The translations under genes were made by a program, and so were the position numbers. Shown here piece after piece: positions 1 to 12,120 of a stretch of DNA of 64,000 bases. Positions within the stretch are counted from its first letter, which is position 1, and the number at the start of each line of letters is the position of its first letter. The notes beneath the pieces are model-generated. The model saw nothing but the letters and a program-made list of their open reading frames with translations. It was not told the origin of the DNA and searched no databases. Origin of the DNA: Amaurobius ferox (Eukaryota; Arthropoda; Arachnida; Araneae; Amaurobiidae); the NCBI GenBank assembly GCA_951213105.1, contig OX578136.1, positions 76,442,437 through 76,506,436 on the forward strand, read 5' to 3'.

Positions 1-417
1 TTCATCATCATTTTACTCTGTTAAACAAATGAAATAATTATTTTTTCAGAAGAATTTTTTTCCCCATAAAAATTTCATTTTTCTATACCCTCCAACTATA
101 CAAATGAAAACACACTTAAATCAATACACACTTTAAGAAATTAAATACAAATACGTCCATTAATAGTCGGCGACAGTAATTTCTTTTTTAAACATTTGAT
201 ATTTGTTGCTTAATGTACCGTGAAACTGTTAATGGAGCTTTCATAATTTTTAACGTGTTTTACCTTATTGATTTGCAGCGAGATACTCAAGTTAATGAAG
301 CAGAGAACTAAATAATGATACAATAAATAAAACTATGGGAGACATTTTTTATTTTCATCGTATAACGCCATTATTCTTTTCAGATACACATTCATGGTTT
401 GCATGTGAGATTTTACG
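1..417. other. AT-rich sequence without recognised feature
   Basis: Plain AT-rich DNA leading up to the first X-repeat copy. No reading frame, RNA gene or repeat structure could be recognised. Confidence 0.5.
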
Positions 418-1042
418 GTTTCCAACATAGTTGAAAAGTGTCTACGACTTCAGTCACTCTGTCTGTATGTCTGTCTGTCCGTTCGCACTATAACTGCAGT
501 AAAAATAACTTTATCTAAATTGAATTTCAGTATGTTATTTAGACGGTCTGTGGCATGTCTGGGAAAGAAAATTAATAATATTAATGAAAATAATATCAAT
601 GAATGAAAATGAATGATGAATTAGAATGTAAACAAATCAAGCGATTGTGAGTTTTATAATAACTGCTAAATTTGATTTCATGCAAAATTAGTTTGCTCTG
701 GAGACTGGAATATAAGTGATATGAATGAAATATTCATTGACTCCATATAGAGAAGCCGATGATTTATAAAATGAAATGGTTACACAACAATTTCGAAGAA
801 CTAATTTAACGTGATATAAGCAAACGATATACATTCTATAATCATGAATTATTATAAACACTTCCTAATTTATACTTTCGGTGACGTCATTTAAATGAAG
901 TTCATTTTGTGTAAATAGCATTGTCTTTTTCGATGAAGTTTTAAAATTAATAACTTTGTCAATAACAATTTTTTATATAGCTTAAAAAGTATTTCAGTTG
1001 GAAAGTGTTTCATAATCAATGCTTTGTGCATGATTAATCTTT
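418..1042 (+). repeat. X-family interspersed repeat, copy 1
   Basis: First of seven related copies. The 5' half (X1) reads ACATAGTTGAAAAGTG, then a CTGTCTGT-rich stretch, then CGCACTATAACTGCAG. The 3' half (X2) ends with GGAAAGTGTTTCATAATCAA. The full unit, best seen at 51895-52925, is about 1.03 kb. No coding capacity or terminal repeats are visible. The class is unknown; a non-autonomous retroelement or DNA transposon is possible. Confidence 0.75.
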
Positions 1043-1959
1043 ATTTGTTTTTAATATGTATTTGTACGAATAAAATGTTTCCTATACATACACTACTAGA
1101 AAATTATTTTTATTTTTAATCTTCTTCTGTCTTGACAATTTTTGTACCAAACCTTCTCCACTTCTTAAATAATAAAAGGCAATGTCTGCCTGTCTGTCTT
1201 ATACACTATAGGCTCAGCGACCGCACGTCGCAAAGCTACGAAATTTGGCAATCGGAGACCCGGGTAGGGGGGAAGGGGACACGTGAAAACCAATTTTTAA
1301 AATATGAATTTTTTTTGTTATTTAATGTTTTATGCGATTTCGACTGTTTTTTTTTCGCTCTTTCCCCTTTTTTCTCCACCATCCAGACGTCGTAGAAAAA
1401 ACAAATCACACGACCGGAAAGAGCAGACAATTGCGAGTAAAAATATATCAATTTCAAATCTCAGGGAAAAATTCCTATACTTTTTAAAGATTTTATAACA
1501 AAAGTTACTTTCGGCTTAAAAAAACGAACTTTTGTTTTTAAATCCTCGCGTTCCGAGAGTTCCGAAAAGTTCCGAGAATTTCAACTAATAATTTACATTT
1601 TTAGAAAGCTCACACATCAGTCATTTTTACAAGCCCAATCTGGTCAAGAAATAATAAAAAGTAGCTGCAGAATCCGGATTTTAAGAATTTTCGAATTTCA
1701 ATTTCTCGGCTTGCAAGTCGACAAAATAATTTTTACTCCCATACTCGCGCAGGCGCACTGCTCACTGAGACGGACGGTGTTTCCATGGAGATTGTGCATT
1801 GGGTTAGAAAATTATGTGATATTTTAAATGATGGAATTAAGAGCTTAGCATATGGTCATTATAAAATTTAAATAATTGAATTATGGCGGATTGAATTGTG
1901 GTGATGTATTGTATACATCGGGTGGTGGTAACAGTATACAGAGTGAAATTATTATATAT

Positions 1960-2120
1960 TTTAAATGACGGAACTATATGGATTTTTTAAATGGATATTT
2001 TAATTTATGGATATTTTAAATGGATATTTTAATTTTATGGATATTTTAAATGATGGAACGATGGAACGATGGAATGAGGATATTTTAAATGATATTACGT
2101 TATATTTTAAATGATGGACT
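1960..2120. repeat. AT-rich minisatellite inside Helitron-like copy 1
   Basis: Imperfect repeats of GGATATTTTAAATGATGGAA. The same minisatellite occurs in reverse complement near 15740-15920 and 18190-18320, so it is part of the element and not a local expansion. Confidence 0.75.
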
Positions 2121-2437
2121 TAAGAGCTTAGCATAAGGTCATTATAAAATTTAAATGATTGAAATATGGTTTGTACGGTTTTTGGCCTAGGGACAATTAA
2201 AAACCGAATTAGTGTTTGCCTTTTATAAGGTTTTTGGATCATTATACTGGACTGAATTGTGGCGATGTATTGTTTACATCGGGTGGTGGTTGGGACTACA
2301 ATGAAAAAACTTTAGCACTGAAGAAATAAAAAAATAAATGCGAAGAAAGTTATGGAGATTGTTGCGGTGCCTTAAAATTTCATTATTAGTTTTAACGTCA
2401 TTAAACTAAATCAAACTTTGTTAACTCCACGGGGTTG

Positions 2438-2512
2438 AGGGCGCGGTAGCCCAGTGGTTAGCGAGCGGGAATTTTACTCGGTAGGCACGGGTTCGATTCC
2501 TGCCTCTGCCAA
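2438..2512 (+). repeat. tRNA-like sequence with pol III A and B boxes
   Basis: TAGCCCAGTGG (2447-2457) fits an A box and GGTTCGATTCC (2490-2500) fits a B box, at a normal tRNA spacing. The acceptor stem does not pair, so this is a tRNA-derived or SINE-like block and not a working tRNA. It lies within the Helitron-like element and is the single-copy counterpart of the arrays in copies 2 and 3. Confidence 0.7.
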
Positions 2513-2767
2513 AACTGCCGCCGTGTTCACTCGGAGTACGATCACGTTAAACATGCGGGTCTGTATGTCCTTCTGAGAGGTTGGTGGTAGGGGAAAAATG
2601 GTACGGTCCCTGTGGATGCCTCCCCCACTGGGTTCCGGTCTAAATTGGGTGGCACTTCCTGGGCATCCAAATAGTTATCTTACGTCTTTCCGGTAGGTCG
2701 CGCCAACGAGTTTGCCATGGTCAGACTTTTCAAGGGTAGCGGCAAGCTGGTCGTCGAAGGCGGCTAG

Positions 2768-3560
2768 TAATATAATACTCCCTCCCATAGTAAATCATAC
2801 ATAAATTATTTTCGTATGAGGAGAGTAGCTGTAGTTCTATACAAAATTAGATTTGTGCACCCAATGTAGATAACCGTATCCATAGACAGGTTGTAGATGC
2901 ATTTAGACGTATTCAGCCGCATATCCATAGACGCGTTTTATGAGCGATCGTTAGGACGGAAAACATGGTACCTGCAACAATAGCGAAACCACTTATTCTA
3001 TTTCACAATTTTGAATAACATTATGGAGATCGACAAATGTATCCCTACGACTTAGCTTCAAATCTTATTAAGATACTATCAGTATACCTGTTCTTCGTAC
3101 ATAATATATAATATTAAAAAAAATTAAAATTCATAATCATGTGCAAATTCGTATAATATTCAAAATGGCATTGTTATTCAAAGAATTCTATTAAAATATT
3201 TAAATTAATATTCCTAAAAGGAAATTTAAAATTTTCTGTTCCCGCTATACAAAAATTATCTTCACAGGGACATCTGAAGAATGAAATATCCTGGTCCCGC
3301 ATGTAAACAAATTTACAAAAATATGAAATTAAATCAATATAAACAATATGAAAGCTCTAAAATTGTATGGGAAGATATATTCATACTAATATATTCTTGA
3401 ATATTAGAAGATATGCTCGTATATTAGAAGATTACCCGTCTACAATAAATGAGTTTCAAAAATATTTGCCAAACAATAACAGATAACGTAATAAATTGAA
3501 ATTATCAATAATCCCTGTAATCTTGAAACACTGTTTTCATCTGTGTAAAGATCGTGATGT
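2768..3560. other. AT-rich sequence without recognised feature
   Basis: Apart from a short duplicated ATATTAGAAGAT near 3405-3430, nothing was recognised. Confidence 0.5.
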
Positions 3561-4090
3561 TTAAAGATCGTTCAAATTTATATTTAGTGTTGCATCCGTC
3601 ACAAAAACGCTTTTATTGTGGCGAATTATCTGTGTATCTAAATTTTGTGCCAAAGCAATCACAATATTTTTTATTTTAAATGATCACTAAACTTTGATTA
3701 TTTCTACAACGAAGCCTAATTTTAATGTAACCAGAACGTTAACAAATCAACTGATTGTAAGGTGAGTTGTATAAGAATTGCTGATATTTTTCACCCATAA
3801 TTAATCAGCTGTGGTGTTTGGACTATAAGTGATATCAATGAAATATTTAATGATTTTACATAGAGGGGCAGATGATTCATATTTCGATGACGTCATTTGA
3901 ATATAGTCCATTTTGTGTAACTAGAATTTTCTTTTTGATGAAGTTTTAAGTATAATAAATGGCTGTAGTACTGTGATAATGTAAAAAATATCACACTGAA
4001 TGTATCACATTTTAGAGAAGTTTAAATATAATTGCATTTCAGTGGGAAAGTGTTTCTTAACCAATGCATTATGCTTGATTGATCTTTCAT
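3561..4090 (+). repeat. X-family repeat, copy 2 (3' half only)
   Basis: Begins AAAGATCGTTCAAATTTATA, includes the shared TGCATCCGTC and TTCGATGACGTCATTTGA blocks, and ends with GTGTTTCTTAACCAATGCAT. The 5' half (X1) is missing. Confidence 0.7.
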
Positions 4091-4744
4091 GTTTATATAT
4101 GTGATATTCTATCTTTGAAAAAAATATGGTTTCGTCTGTGCAGTTATTTTGGTGATATTGCACTATAATTTAAAATATAACTGATCAGTTAAAGTCATCT
4201 AAACGCAGCGACAAAGGAATTTCAATCAATATCATGTAAACAGAAATATATCTCTATTTATTGATAAAAGTTGTGAAGTTAGAATCAAATACTTTATTGT
4301 TTATTGCATAGTTAACCGTGAAATCGTCAACGAACTTAATTGATTTATTACAGAATTTCCCATTTTGAATAATATTTACCCTTAAGAGATAATCTAACTA
4401 ATGGAACACATATATAAGCTATAGAACCTTACAGAAAAATGCATAAAACCTTTGTTATTCACATCTCCTAAGATAACTTATAACTATGATATATTTTTTA
4501 TGATTCTTAGATCTCGATATTGATTTATTAAAGGTCACACTACCTATGAATATTTTTTTACTTCTCTTCTGAGGTATGGAAATTTGTGACCTAACGTTCT
4601 TTTCATGTATAGTTTCATCTGCCGATATAAATCAATGCATTGGATTTATATATAAGTGATTACTTGATATAACTATAGATGTTGAAAATAATTAAGCAAT
4701 AAGAGGACCCAACCAGATTACGTGTTGTGATATCCCAATAAATA
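4091..4744. other. AT-rich sequence without recognised feature
   Basis: Short poly-A/T runs only. No reading frame or repeat partner was recognised within the window. Confidence 0.45.
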
Positions 4745-5150
4745 TTTTTATGTAACATAGTTTATTCAGGACCAAAATTTGGCTAGTCGATAAAGTTATC
4801 ATTATTTTGACCAAAATCAATTTTTGAGAAACAATAAGCCATTTTTGTGCATAGAAATAGAGCTGAAGGTCATTGCTATACAGATAGCTAGCTCTTTTTT
4901 GAAAGTTTTTAAAAATTTTCATATTGGTCTTTTGATGACCCTAAATTTTACTAGAATCATTACAAACTACAAATTCTTACTGAAACGATCATATTTATAT
5001 TGTTTTTATAATTATGATGCAAAACAATTAGCTAACCTGCTAATCTGACCAAAACGTTTGAGGTGTTTTTTAAATTGTAAGTTTTTCACAAAGACACTCT
5101 AGTGCTAAAAGTTACGTTGAAAGTGGTTACAACGCTAGATTTGTACGATG
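4745..5150 (+). repeat. Y repeat, uninterrupted copy
   Basis: Diverged relative of 26890-27090 joined to 28440-28590. Shared strings include AAGTTATCATTATTTTGAC, TTTTCATATTGGTCTT and AAAAGTTACGTTGA. At 27-28 kb the same sequence is split by an X element, so this is the unsplit version. Confidence 0.6.
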
Positions 5151-5169
5151 GTGCCAAAACAATAACATG

Positions 5170-5690
5170 CTAAACCCGTTGTACTTGGATATATTTAGTA
5201 AATCCTCAATATGATGCATAACGTAGCTTGGAAGTACTTTATTGCAGCAATCAGCATCGATAAATCAGTTTTTCTATTTTTAAGAGTCATTAGCAAAAGA
5301 TGACAATTTACTTCTTTCACAGTAAGCAAACATACTGCATGGCTGTTTAAATCATACGTAACACACATCAGGAATCGATTGTTGAGATCAAACTATACTA
5401 GACGGAAGGGCCAGATTTTCTCCTAATCATTAAACCGGTAGTCATGGTCTTCTCCTAACAGAATGCTTTGAGAGATAGTTAAAACGACCAGCCCCCTGTT
5501 TGGTACGGCTGATATTGTGGGTGCTACTGAGATTTGCATAATTTAGGCGCTCAGTCAGTTTTTGTCGATAGTGCATTTAACTTCTAATAGAGGTTTGTAA
5601 ACTTTAATGAGAGTAAAACCCAAATATCGGTGCTCAGTGCTGCACTGGGGACATAATTTTAAACTATGGATACTTTCAGAAAGTCGTGAT
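5170..5690 (+). repeat. Inverted segmental duplication, arm A, part 1
   Basis: Reverse-complement relative of 33250-33720. Shared landmarks in order are GCAGCAATCA, AGCAAACATACTG, CTCCTA near AAACCGG, CTGTTTGG with ACGGCTGATATTG, and TAATGAGAGT with GGGGACAT. Arm B ends this block with a splice-donor-like GTAAGT (minus strand, 33262-33267). The matching site in arm A has lost the GTAAG motif. The block may be an untranslated first exon of a duplicated gene fragment, which is inference. Confidence 0.6.
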
Positions 5691-5814
5691 AGGGTTAACA
5701 ACTTTAAGGTGTAAATGTTTTACTTATATCCACGTTTAACTGAATCCATTAAATACATATTAAGTCACGTTCATAAAATGGAAAATATCGTATTAAATTT
5801 ATTCAATCCTTTTT

Positions 5815-6235
5815 AACACTTTACAGCATAGTCGAAAAGTTTTTATGACTTTGTTAACACTTTACAACATAGTTGAAAAGTATTTATGACTTTGTTCATT
5901 CATTCTGTCAGTCTGTCTGTTTGTCCGTTAGCACAATAACTGCCGTAAAAATGACTTTATCAAAATGAAATTTTAGTATGTTTTTCAGACGGTCTGTGGG
6001 ACCTATAGAAATATAAATGAATAATATCATCCAATTAGTTTTGGATTGTACCCGGATTGAAAAAATGAAATACATTGAACCTTATAGGACCTAATTTTTC
6101 AAACATGTTTTAAGCGAATTTAAAATTCACAAATTGCTTCCAAAGTTTTAAAAAATATTCAAAGTATCTCATAAAATATATAAAAAAATTTCAGTAAAAT
6201 ATGTTAGGCAGTTTATCAAATTAGAAATTATTTAA
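5815..6235 (+). repeat. X-family repeat, copy 3 (5' half only)
   Basis: The opening AACACTTTACA...TTTATGACTTTGTT is present twice in a row (5815 and 5848). It then continues through CTGTCTGTTTGTCCGTTAGC and CAGACGGTCTGTGG to an AAAATTTCAGTAAAATATGT end. X2 is absent here but a separate X2 begins at about 7594. Confidence 0.7.
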
Positions 6236-6980
6236 TACAGGTAGAAAACCAAATTCAATTAATTTCTGACTCTTGCTATATCCCCCAGAAAGAAAAAAGA
6301 GATATATTTTATAATAAATATTATTCCAGTAGTTTAATTATTTTATTTATAAGAGAGGTTTCTCATTTAAAAATAAATATGGTAGATAATAATTTTTCAA
6401 ATTTTTAAAAATTTTATATAACTCTTCATGATTGATGGCCGTCTGTCTGTCTGTCATTTTAAACTTATTTGATGGCATTGTTAATGCACTTTCCTACGTC
6501 CTAGAGAGTTGAAATTTGGTACACAACTTAAATTTGTAGAACATTTTATTCTACAAAAATTTGGTGGATTCTCAAATATAGATCCTACATTTTTTCAAAA
6601 TGGCCTGCAAATAATGCCCGTTCACTTCTATGAATCATTGTTGTAAGATTGTTAAAAATTCTGATGCAGGCAGCACATGACTTTCCCTGCAGACTCATAT
6701 TCATTCTCTTTATTTCTTCAATAATAATTTGAGTTTATCTGCACAAAATAACACCCATAAGTATTTTAAATGACACTGAATTTGCATGTTAAACTTAAAT
6801 GTGGCTCTCATTTGATAGCTGGACTCACCGTGAAAGGTGGCGTAGCAAAAACATGAAAAAACTAAAATATCTCAAGAACGGCTAGTCCTAGAGTAATGGG
6901 GTTAGTCTTATTCTTTTTGTTGTCAAAAATCACGTATAAAATAAGCATTTAATTGATATAATTGAGCACACGTAGTCTTT
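6236..6980. other. Probable old repeat sequence
   Basis: Contains a GTCTGTCTGTCTGTCATTTT stretch and TTGAAATTTGGTACACAAC. These resemble the edges of arthropod interspersed repeats, but no clear partner lies in this window. Confidence 0.35.
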
Positions 6981-6984
6981 TATT

Positions 6985-7300
6985 TTTAGATTTACCGATT
7001 TTTGCGGGCCATTTCGCAAAAAAAGCGCGATCGTTTTCCCCGAATCGTACCAGAATAACCTCCAAGTGATTTATTTACCAAATTTTGTTAAATTTGGTTA
7101 CATTTGGTTAATTTTGTTAAATTTGGTCCATTAGATTTTAGCTAGAGTTGATAAAGGCAATTTTTGCCGGCCATTTCGCAAAGAAGGCAGATTTTTTTTA
7201 TTACGAATCGCACTAAAATCTAATGAACATCAGGGTTTCACACAAAAAAAATACCTACCAAATTTTATGAAATTCGGTCCATTAGTTTTTCAGTTAGAGT
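6985..7300 (+). repeat. Imperfect tandem repeat preceding a CA/TA microsatellite
   Basis: Two related units contain TTTTTGC(C)GGGCCATTTCGCAAA-like sequence followed by ACCAAATTTT and TCCATTAG. An inner TAAATTTGGT motif is repeated three times near 7080-7130. The segment leads into CACAGACACACAG and the microsatellite at 7475. Confidence 0.5.
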
Positions 7301-7474
7301 GGATACAAAATCCTCACAGACACACAGAAACACACACAGATACACCCTTACACGAACAGACGTCTCCCTAAAAATAGTTTTTTCGTGTTCTAGAAGTCCC
7401 AAAACGTGTAGATGTTTCGAAAATTCGAGTTCCGATCTTCGGCACGATTCCAGTACTTTGAATACATACACAAG

Positions 7475-7985
<511 letters not shown>

Positions 7986-8039
7986 CTTTATTTTTGGTAT
8001 AAATTAAATAAAAGTTCAGTTCTCTTGAAAATATAAATA

Positions 8040-8507
8040 TTTACCTTGGCTATGTAATGAAAGATTTTCTGTTATATCATAAATTTGCATTAAGATTATA
8101 TAGCTTATAAACAATCTTCAACTAAAGTAAGAATTAAGAGAAAATGCTAACCAACTTATGTCAGATAACACGGCATATTTGAGATTAATCCTACGTAAAG
8201 ATATTTCCTTTTATCTCGGAGAACTGCGCTGAATATAAAAGTACCATAGTTACAGAAGATTCTGGCTGTGTTATTAACTGTAAGCCTCAAAGTGTTCCAG
8301 AGGAATGGCTTCGAAAGATACAAACACTTTCCGGTCAGGTTTATGGGTTATTTCATAATCCTTCCAGACAACACATTCTCAAGATGGTAAGATAGTTATA
8401 TATCTTAAGATTGCACTATACTCATATTATTAGTTTATAACTGAGATTTGTTCACAATGAGAACATAACAAACATTTCTGTTTAGGAAAATTTTCTGTAT
8501 AAATATA
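8040..8507 (+). repeat. Inverted segmental duplication, arm A, part 2
   Basis: Reverse-complement relative of 32706-33060 plus 30018-30123. Shared strings include TATAAACAATC, TAAGAGAAAATGCTAACCAA, CTTATGTCAGATAACACGGC and GGTTATTTCATAATC. The junction at 8400 is the uninterrupted version of the site where a 2.57-kb element sits in arm B. Confidence 0.8.
8222..8386 (+). CDS. Candidate internal exon, 55 codons, function unknown
   Basis: An open frame runs between a pyrimidine-rich acceptor (TTTCCTTTTATCTCGGAG) and a donor (ATG|GTAAGA at 8387). It is exactly 165 nt, so both ends are phase 0. The translation begins NCAEYKSTIV and includes three cysteines, a VPEEWLRK stretch and a GLFHNPSRQ stretch. 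It reads like globular secreted or extracellular sequence and not transposase, but I do not recognise the family. Two relatives exist: a frameshifted one on the minus strand (32713-32878) and a strongly decayed one at about 12900-13140. Only this copy is open throughout. It could be an exon of a live gene, or simply the least damaged copy of a dead one. No neighbouring coding exon could be linked to it. Confidence 0.4.
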
Positions 8508-9308
8508 GAATGCTAGGAAAGTCATGAACCAGGGCAATAGTTCAAGGAGTATTAGGGTTGTCGTACATTTTACTGTTGGTGCATAAGAAACCCTCATAAC
8601 GCTACACACGATGAGACAACTTTAGGGGATGACCTCTTTTTAGGAGATACAGAAGGCTATTTTGCCTTTTATTGAAAATAGGAGAAAAAAAAACAAATTC
8701 AGAGTTCTATAGAGTCACGAAATTAGTACTAAGCATTTTAGTTCCAAAGCTAGAGTTGCCAAGCAACTCTCTAAATAACGATTTTAGAAGAGTCAGTTTG
8801 ATTAATCTGCATGCTCGTAACGGTTTAAAAGTGTAGAGATATTGAAAAATACTCGAAGCTATTTTATTAAATATATGCAAGTATGCTTAGTTGTTGTAGG
8901 TAAACAATTTGATTTTGTGATTAATACAGGCAATTTCATTTTGCAATATTGTCTATATAGTAACATTTTTGGAAGGGGATATAAACTTTAAAAACAAGGT
9001 TTCTTTTCCATCTTTTGCAGGAGAAGAGGGGGGGGGGGTCGTAAAAATAAAAAAATGACTTTTTCTAATTTTTCAACGGGCTACAAATTTGAAATTGACT
9101 TTTCCCTCTATACCCGAAAGCGAGATAAACCCCCATACCTCTATATAAAGTGTGTCAGCCCTCTTAAAGTTGTCTCCACGTGTAGCACCATTGATTTTTC
9201 TTACACACCTTTATAAAAATATAGAATGATGCTAATACTTCTCGAGTAATTGGGGAGAGATTCATGACTTTCTCAAATTCTTGAGATCCATGACTTTCCT
9301 TGACACAC
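8508..9308. mobile_element. MITE-like element with mariner-style ends
   Basis: Flanked by TA on both sides. The left end reads AGGAAAGTCATGAACC, and the right end is its inverted relative (CATGACTTTCCTTGACACAC). Inner arms also match in reverse, such as AACTTTAGGGG against CTTAAAGTTGTCTC. The element is about 800 bp and codes for nothing. A relative occupies the same position in arm B, ending at 30017 with ACACCCTG|TA, so it was present before the duplication. Confidence 0.65.
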
Positions 9309-9354
9309 TATATATAAGTATAAAAATACAATATTAAAAAGCATTGGTTATATC

Positions 9355-9460
9355 TAAACAAAAAAAGTTCACTTAAACTGCTGTTTTTAAGTAATCTGAA
9401 AGTAAAAATATTTTACTAGTATTATACCACGAATTCAAACATAAAAAATCTGATGTGTGC
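9355..9460 (+). repeat. Isolated unit of the 100-bp repeat
   Basis: Carries TTCACTTAAACTGCTG, TAAGTAATCTGAAAGTAAAA and AGTATTATACCACG, the same unit that is repeated in tandem at 10470-10860. Confidence 0.75.
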
Positions 9461-9899
9461 AGCACATGACTTTCCGTATATAATGCAATGAATTTACTAC
9501 TTTTACAGTAAAATAAAATAGATTATTAATATAGTAGATATTTATATTCTTTCCAAGATAGTAAATTTTCGTCAATGAATCGTCATTTTCATTGATTTAG
9601 CGTCATTTTTATCCATTTGGCGAGTTTTTCGTTAATTTAGCAACATTGAAAAAAGTCGCCAAGTTGGCGACATTCCACCAAATTCGTCACCAAAATCTCG
9701 CCAAGCGTTATGGATGGATAAGTAAGTTATTCTTACAGTAGATAAATGACTATTGGCGTTCAAATACAAAAGTATTACTCAAAGTATCTTTTTTCATAAA
9801 TGGAACGATACACATCCACGAGAATGATGTCACCTAATTTATCACATGGTATTACCTATGAAAAGTTAACATGTTTCCCAATATGAAATATTTTTTTTA

Positions 9900-10262
9900 A
9901 TTTTATATGATATTTTGGTAATTTTTTTGAAAAATGTGCAATATATCGAGAACGGTTCATGTTAGCTTTCTAAAATTTATGTCAATCGTTTTCTAATGAA
10001 AAATTACATAAGAAATGTCTATTTGCCTAACTTTATTAGAGGTTTTGATTTTTTGACGATGTTTTCAAAATTTTACTCGAAAATTTAGGGGTTTCTGAAC
10101 ATTCGATTGCGTATAAAAACAATAGGCTTCCAGTGTTTCCGGATTGTAATTTTTGTACGAAGTTTTATTCGAATCGCTCCTTTCGTTCATCAGTTATCGT
10201 CTCCACAGACTCATTGACACACACACACACACACACACATACTTCCACGCCCACACACACAT

Positions 10263-10300
<38 letters not shown>

Positions 10301-10470
10301 TTTCACGCCCATACACACATTTTCACACACACACACACATCACTTCAAAAATTGTCGATTCGTGATCAGGGATGCTTGAAACGTGCTCTGTCGTTAAAAA
10401 CTCGAATTCGAATTTTCGACTCCGTCACAATACTTTCCTTATACATTATTTTTTATAAGGAAAGTAATAA
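9900..10470 (+). repeat. Z-family interspersed repeat with internal CA microsatellite, copy 1
   Basis: Closely related to 56335-56830 in the same orientation. Shared blocks are TGCAATAT with CGAGAACGGTTC, TTTAGGGG with TTCTGAACATTCGATT, CAATAGGCTTCCAGT, TTCGAATCGCTCC, CACAGACTCA and GTGATCAGGGATGCTTGAAA. The core is interrupted by a microsatellite whose type differs between copies. The 3' end, ACTTTCCTTATACATTAT...ATAAGGAAAGT, is a short inverted repeat. It is part of the tandem duplication from 10148. Confidence 0.75.
10214..10339. repeat. Compound CA microsatellite
   Basis: CA runs are separated by ATACTTCCACGCCC and CACATTTTCACAC spacers. The duplicated counterpart is at 11314-11431 with different run lengths. 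Confidence 0.95.
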
Positions 10471-10860
10471 TCTTTAACAAGAAAGGTCACTTAAACTGCT
10501 GTTTTTAAGTAATCTGAAAGAAAAAAATATTAGTATTATACCACGGATTCAGATAAAAGTAATATTAACAAAAACGGTCACTTAAACTGCTGTTTTTTAG
10601 TAATCTGAAAGTAAAAATATTTTATTAGTATTATGCCACTGATTCAGATATACATAATATTTAACAAAAAAGGTCACTTAAACTGCTGTTTTTAAGTAAT
10701 CTGAAAGTAAAAATATAGTATTAGTATTATACCATGGATTCAGATATAAGTAATATTTAACAAAAACGGTCACTTAAACTGCTGTTTTTAAGTAATCTGA
10801 AAGTAAAAGTATTTTATTAGTATTATACCACAGATTCAGATATAAATAATATTTGTCGGG
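10470..10860 (+). repeat. 100-bp tandem repeat array, first block
   Basis: Four to five units of about 95-100 bp, each with GGTCACTTAAACTGCTG, TAAGTAATCTGAAAG, TTAGTATTATACCA and GATTCAGATATA. The array is repeated as a block at 11560-11945. A single diverged unit occurs at 34000-34070, where it precedes the same downstream sequence. Confidence 0.9.
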
Positions 10861-11029
10861 TATAAGCATATCTCTATTTTTTTCCAGTCCCTAGGCCTCG
10901 TGCTTTCTACGCGCCGACGGTCAAACAATACAACAGTGCATTTGGCGATGAGTAAAATTTACGCAAACAATTATAAATCAGTGGATTTATATTAACGCAC
11001 GCACATGAACAATTTGCCAAGCTATCAAT

Positions 11030-11200
11030 GATGAACAAAAACCTGTTGCAGCAACTAATGGGGATATTGATGTGTTAGGTTCTGGAAATGATTCAGGGGG
11101 CAAACCTAACGATATTACTGCAACAGAAAAAACCCTGTGGGGTATTAATACTGTTCTGCGGTGGTTTAAAGGGCAAAAACACCACTTTCTGCAATATTAA
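11030..11200 (+). pseudogene. 56-codon open stretch, possible pogo/Tigger-like transposase tail
   Basis: The frame starts DEQKPVAATNGD, continues with NDITATEKTLWG and LRWFKGQKHHF, and then stops. An acidic stretch followed by a helix with TE...W...LRWF resembles the C-terminal region of pogo/Tigger transposases, but this is weak. There is no start codon in frame. The frame upstream (HEQFAKL) is offset by one base. The copy at 12121-12291 is also open, while the relative at 34240-34400 has stops. It may be a terminal exon or a transposon remnant. Confidence 0.3.
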
Positions 11201-11313
11201 TCTGGTTAACCTCCATAAAATGTTCAAATGTATTGTTTATGCGTTTAATTTTTGTACGAAGTTTTATTCGAATCGCTCCTTTCGTTCGTCAGTTATCGTC
11301 TCCACAGACTCAT

Positions 11314-11431
11314 TGACACACACACACACACACACATACTTCCACGCCCACACACACATTTTCACACACACACACACACACACACATACTTTCACGCCCA
11401 CACACACATTTTCACACACACACACACACAT
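11314..11431. repeat. Compound CA microsatellite (duplicated)
   Basis: Counterpart of 10214-10339 with the same spacers but different run lengths. Confidence 0.95.
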
Positions 11432-12120
11432 CACTTCAAAAATTGTCGATTCGTGATCAGGGATGCTTGAAACGTGCTCTGTCGTTAAAAACTCGAATTC
11501 GAATTTTCGACTTCGTCACAATACTTTCCTTATACATTATTGTTTATAAGGAAAGTAATAATATTTAACAAGAAAGGTCACTTAAACTGCTGTTTTTAAG
11601 TAATCTGAAAGAAAAAAATATTAGTATTATACCACGGATTCAGATAAAAGTAATATTAACAAAAACGGTCACTTAAACTGATGTTTTTAAGTAATCTGAA
11701 AGTAAAAATATTTTATTAGTATTATGCCACTGATTCAGATATACATAATATTTAACAAGAAAGGTCACTTAAACTGCTGTTTTTAAGTAATCTGAAAGTA
11801 AAAATATAGTATTAGTATTATACCATGGATTCAGATATAAGTAATATTTAACAAAAACGGTCACTTAAACTGCTGTTTTTAAGTAATCTGAAAGTAAAAG
11901 TATTTTATTAGTATTATACCACAGATTCAGATATAAATAATATTTGTCGGGTATAAGCATATCTCTATTTTTTTCCAGTCCCTAGGCCTCGTGCTTTCTA
12001 CGCGCCGACGGTCAAACAATACAACAGTACATTTGGCGATGAGTAAAATTTACGCAAACAATTATAAATCAGTGGATTTATATTAACGCACGCACATGAA
12101 CAATTTGCCAAGCTATCAAT

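Larger units (their letters stand above)
1163..2767 (+). mobile_element. Non-autonomous Helitron-like element, copy 1
   Basis: The 5' end reads TCTTAAATAATAAAAGGC. The 3' end is a small GC-rich hairpin followed by CTAG, with a T after it. The first 600 bp are the reverse complement of the 5' parts of the two minus-strand copies at 13862-19003. This copy is the most diverged. It carries one tRNA-like block and an AT-rich minisatellite (about 1960-2120) based on GATATTTTAAATG. It encodes no Rep or helicase. The base before the 5' TC is T, not the A expected for a Helitron, so the left boundary is less certain than in the other copies. Confidence 0.65.
10148..11242 (+). repeat. 1.09-kb tandem duplication, unit 1
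   Basis: Repeated almost identically at 11247-12333. Each unit holds the 3' part of the Z repeat with its CA microsatellite, four to five copies of the 100-bp repeat, and a 56-codon open stretch. Few base differences suggest a recent event. Confidence 0.9.

Noticed and set aside
1132..1498. Overlapping frames of 64-87 codons at 1.1-1.5 kb
   Set aside because: They cross the 5' end of Helitron-like copy 1, and the corresponding frames in copies 2 and 3 differ.
2438..2512. Genuine tRNA gene
   Set aside because: A and B boxes are good, but the acceptor stem and anticodon arm do not fold. The same block recurs many times inside Helitron-like elements.
10133..11470. His-Thr-rich frames around 10.2 and 11.3 kb
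   Set aside because: Translations of CA microsatellites.
10200..12000. CRISPR-like array in the 100-bp repeats
   Set aside because: Repeat units are adjacent and related along their whole length, with no unique spacers, and the sequence is eukaryotic.
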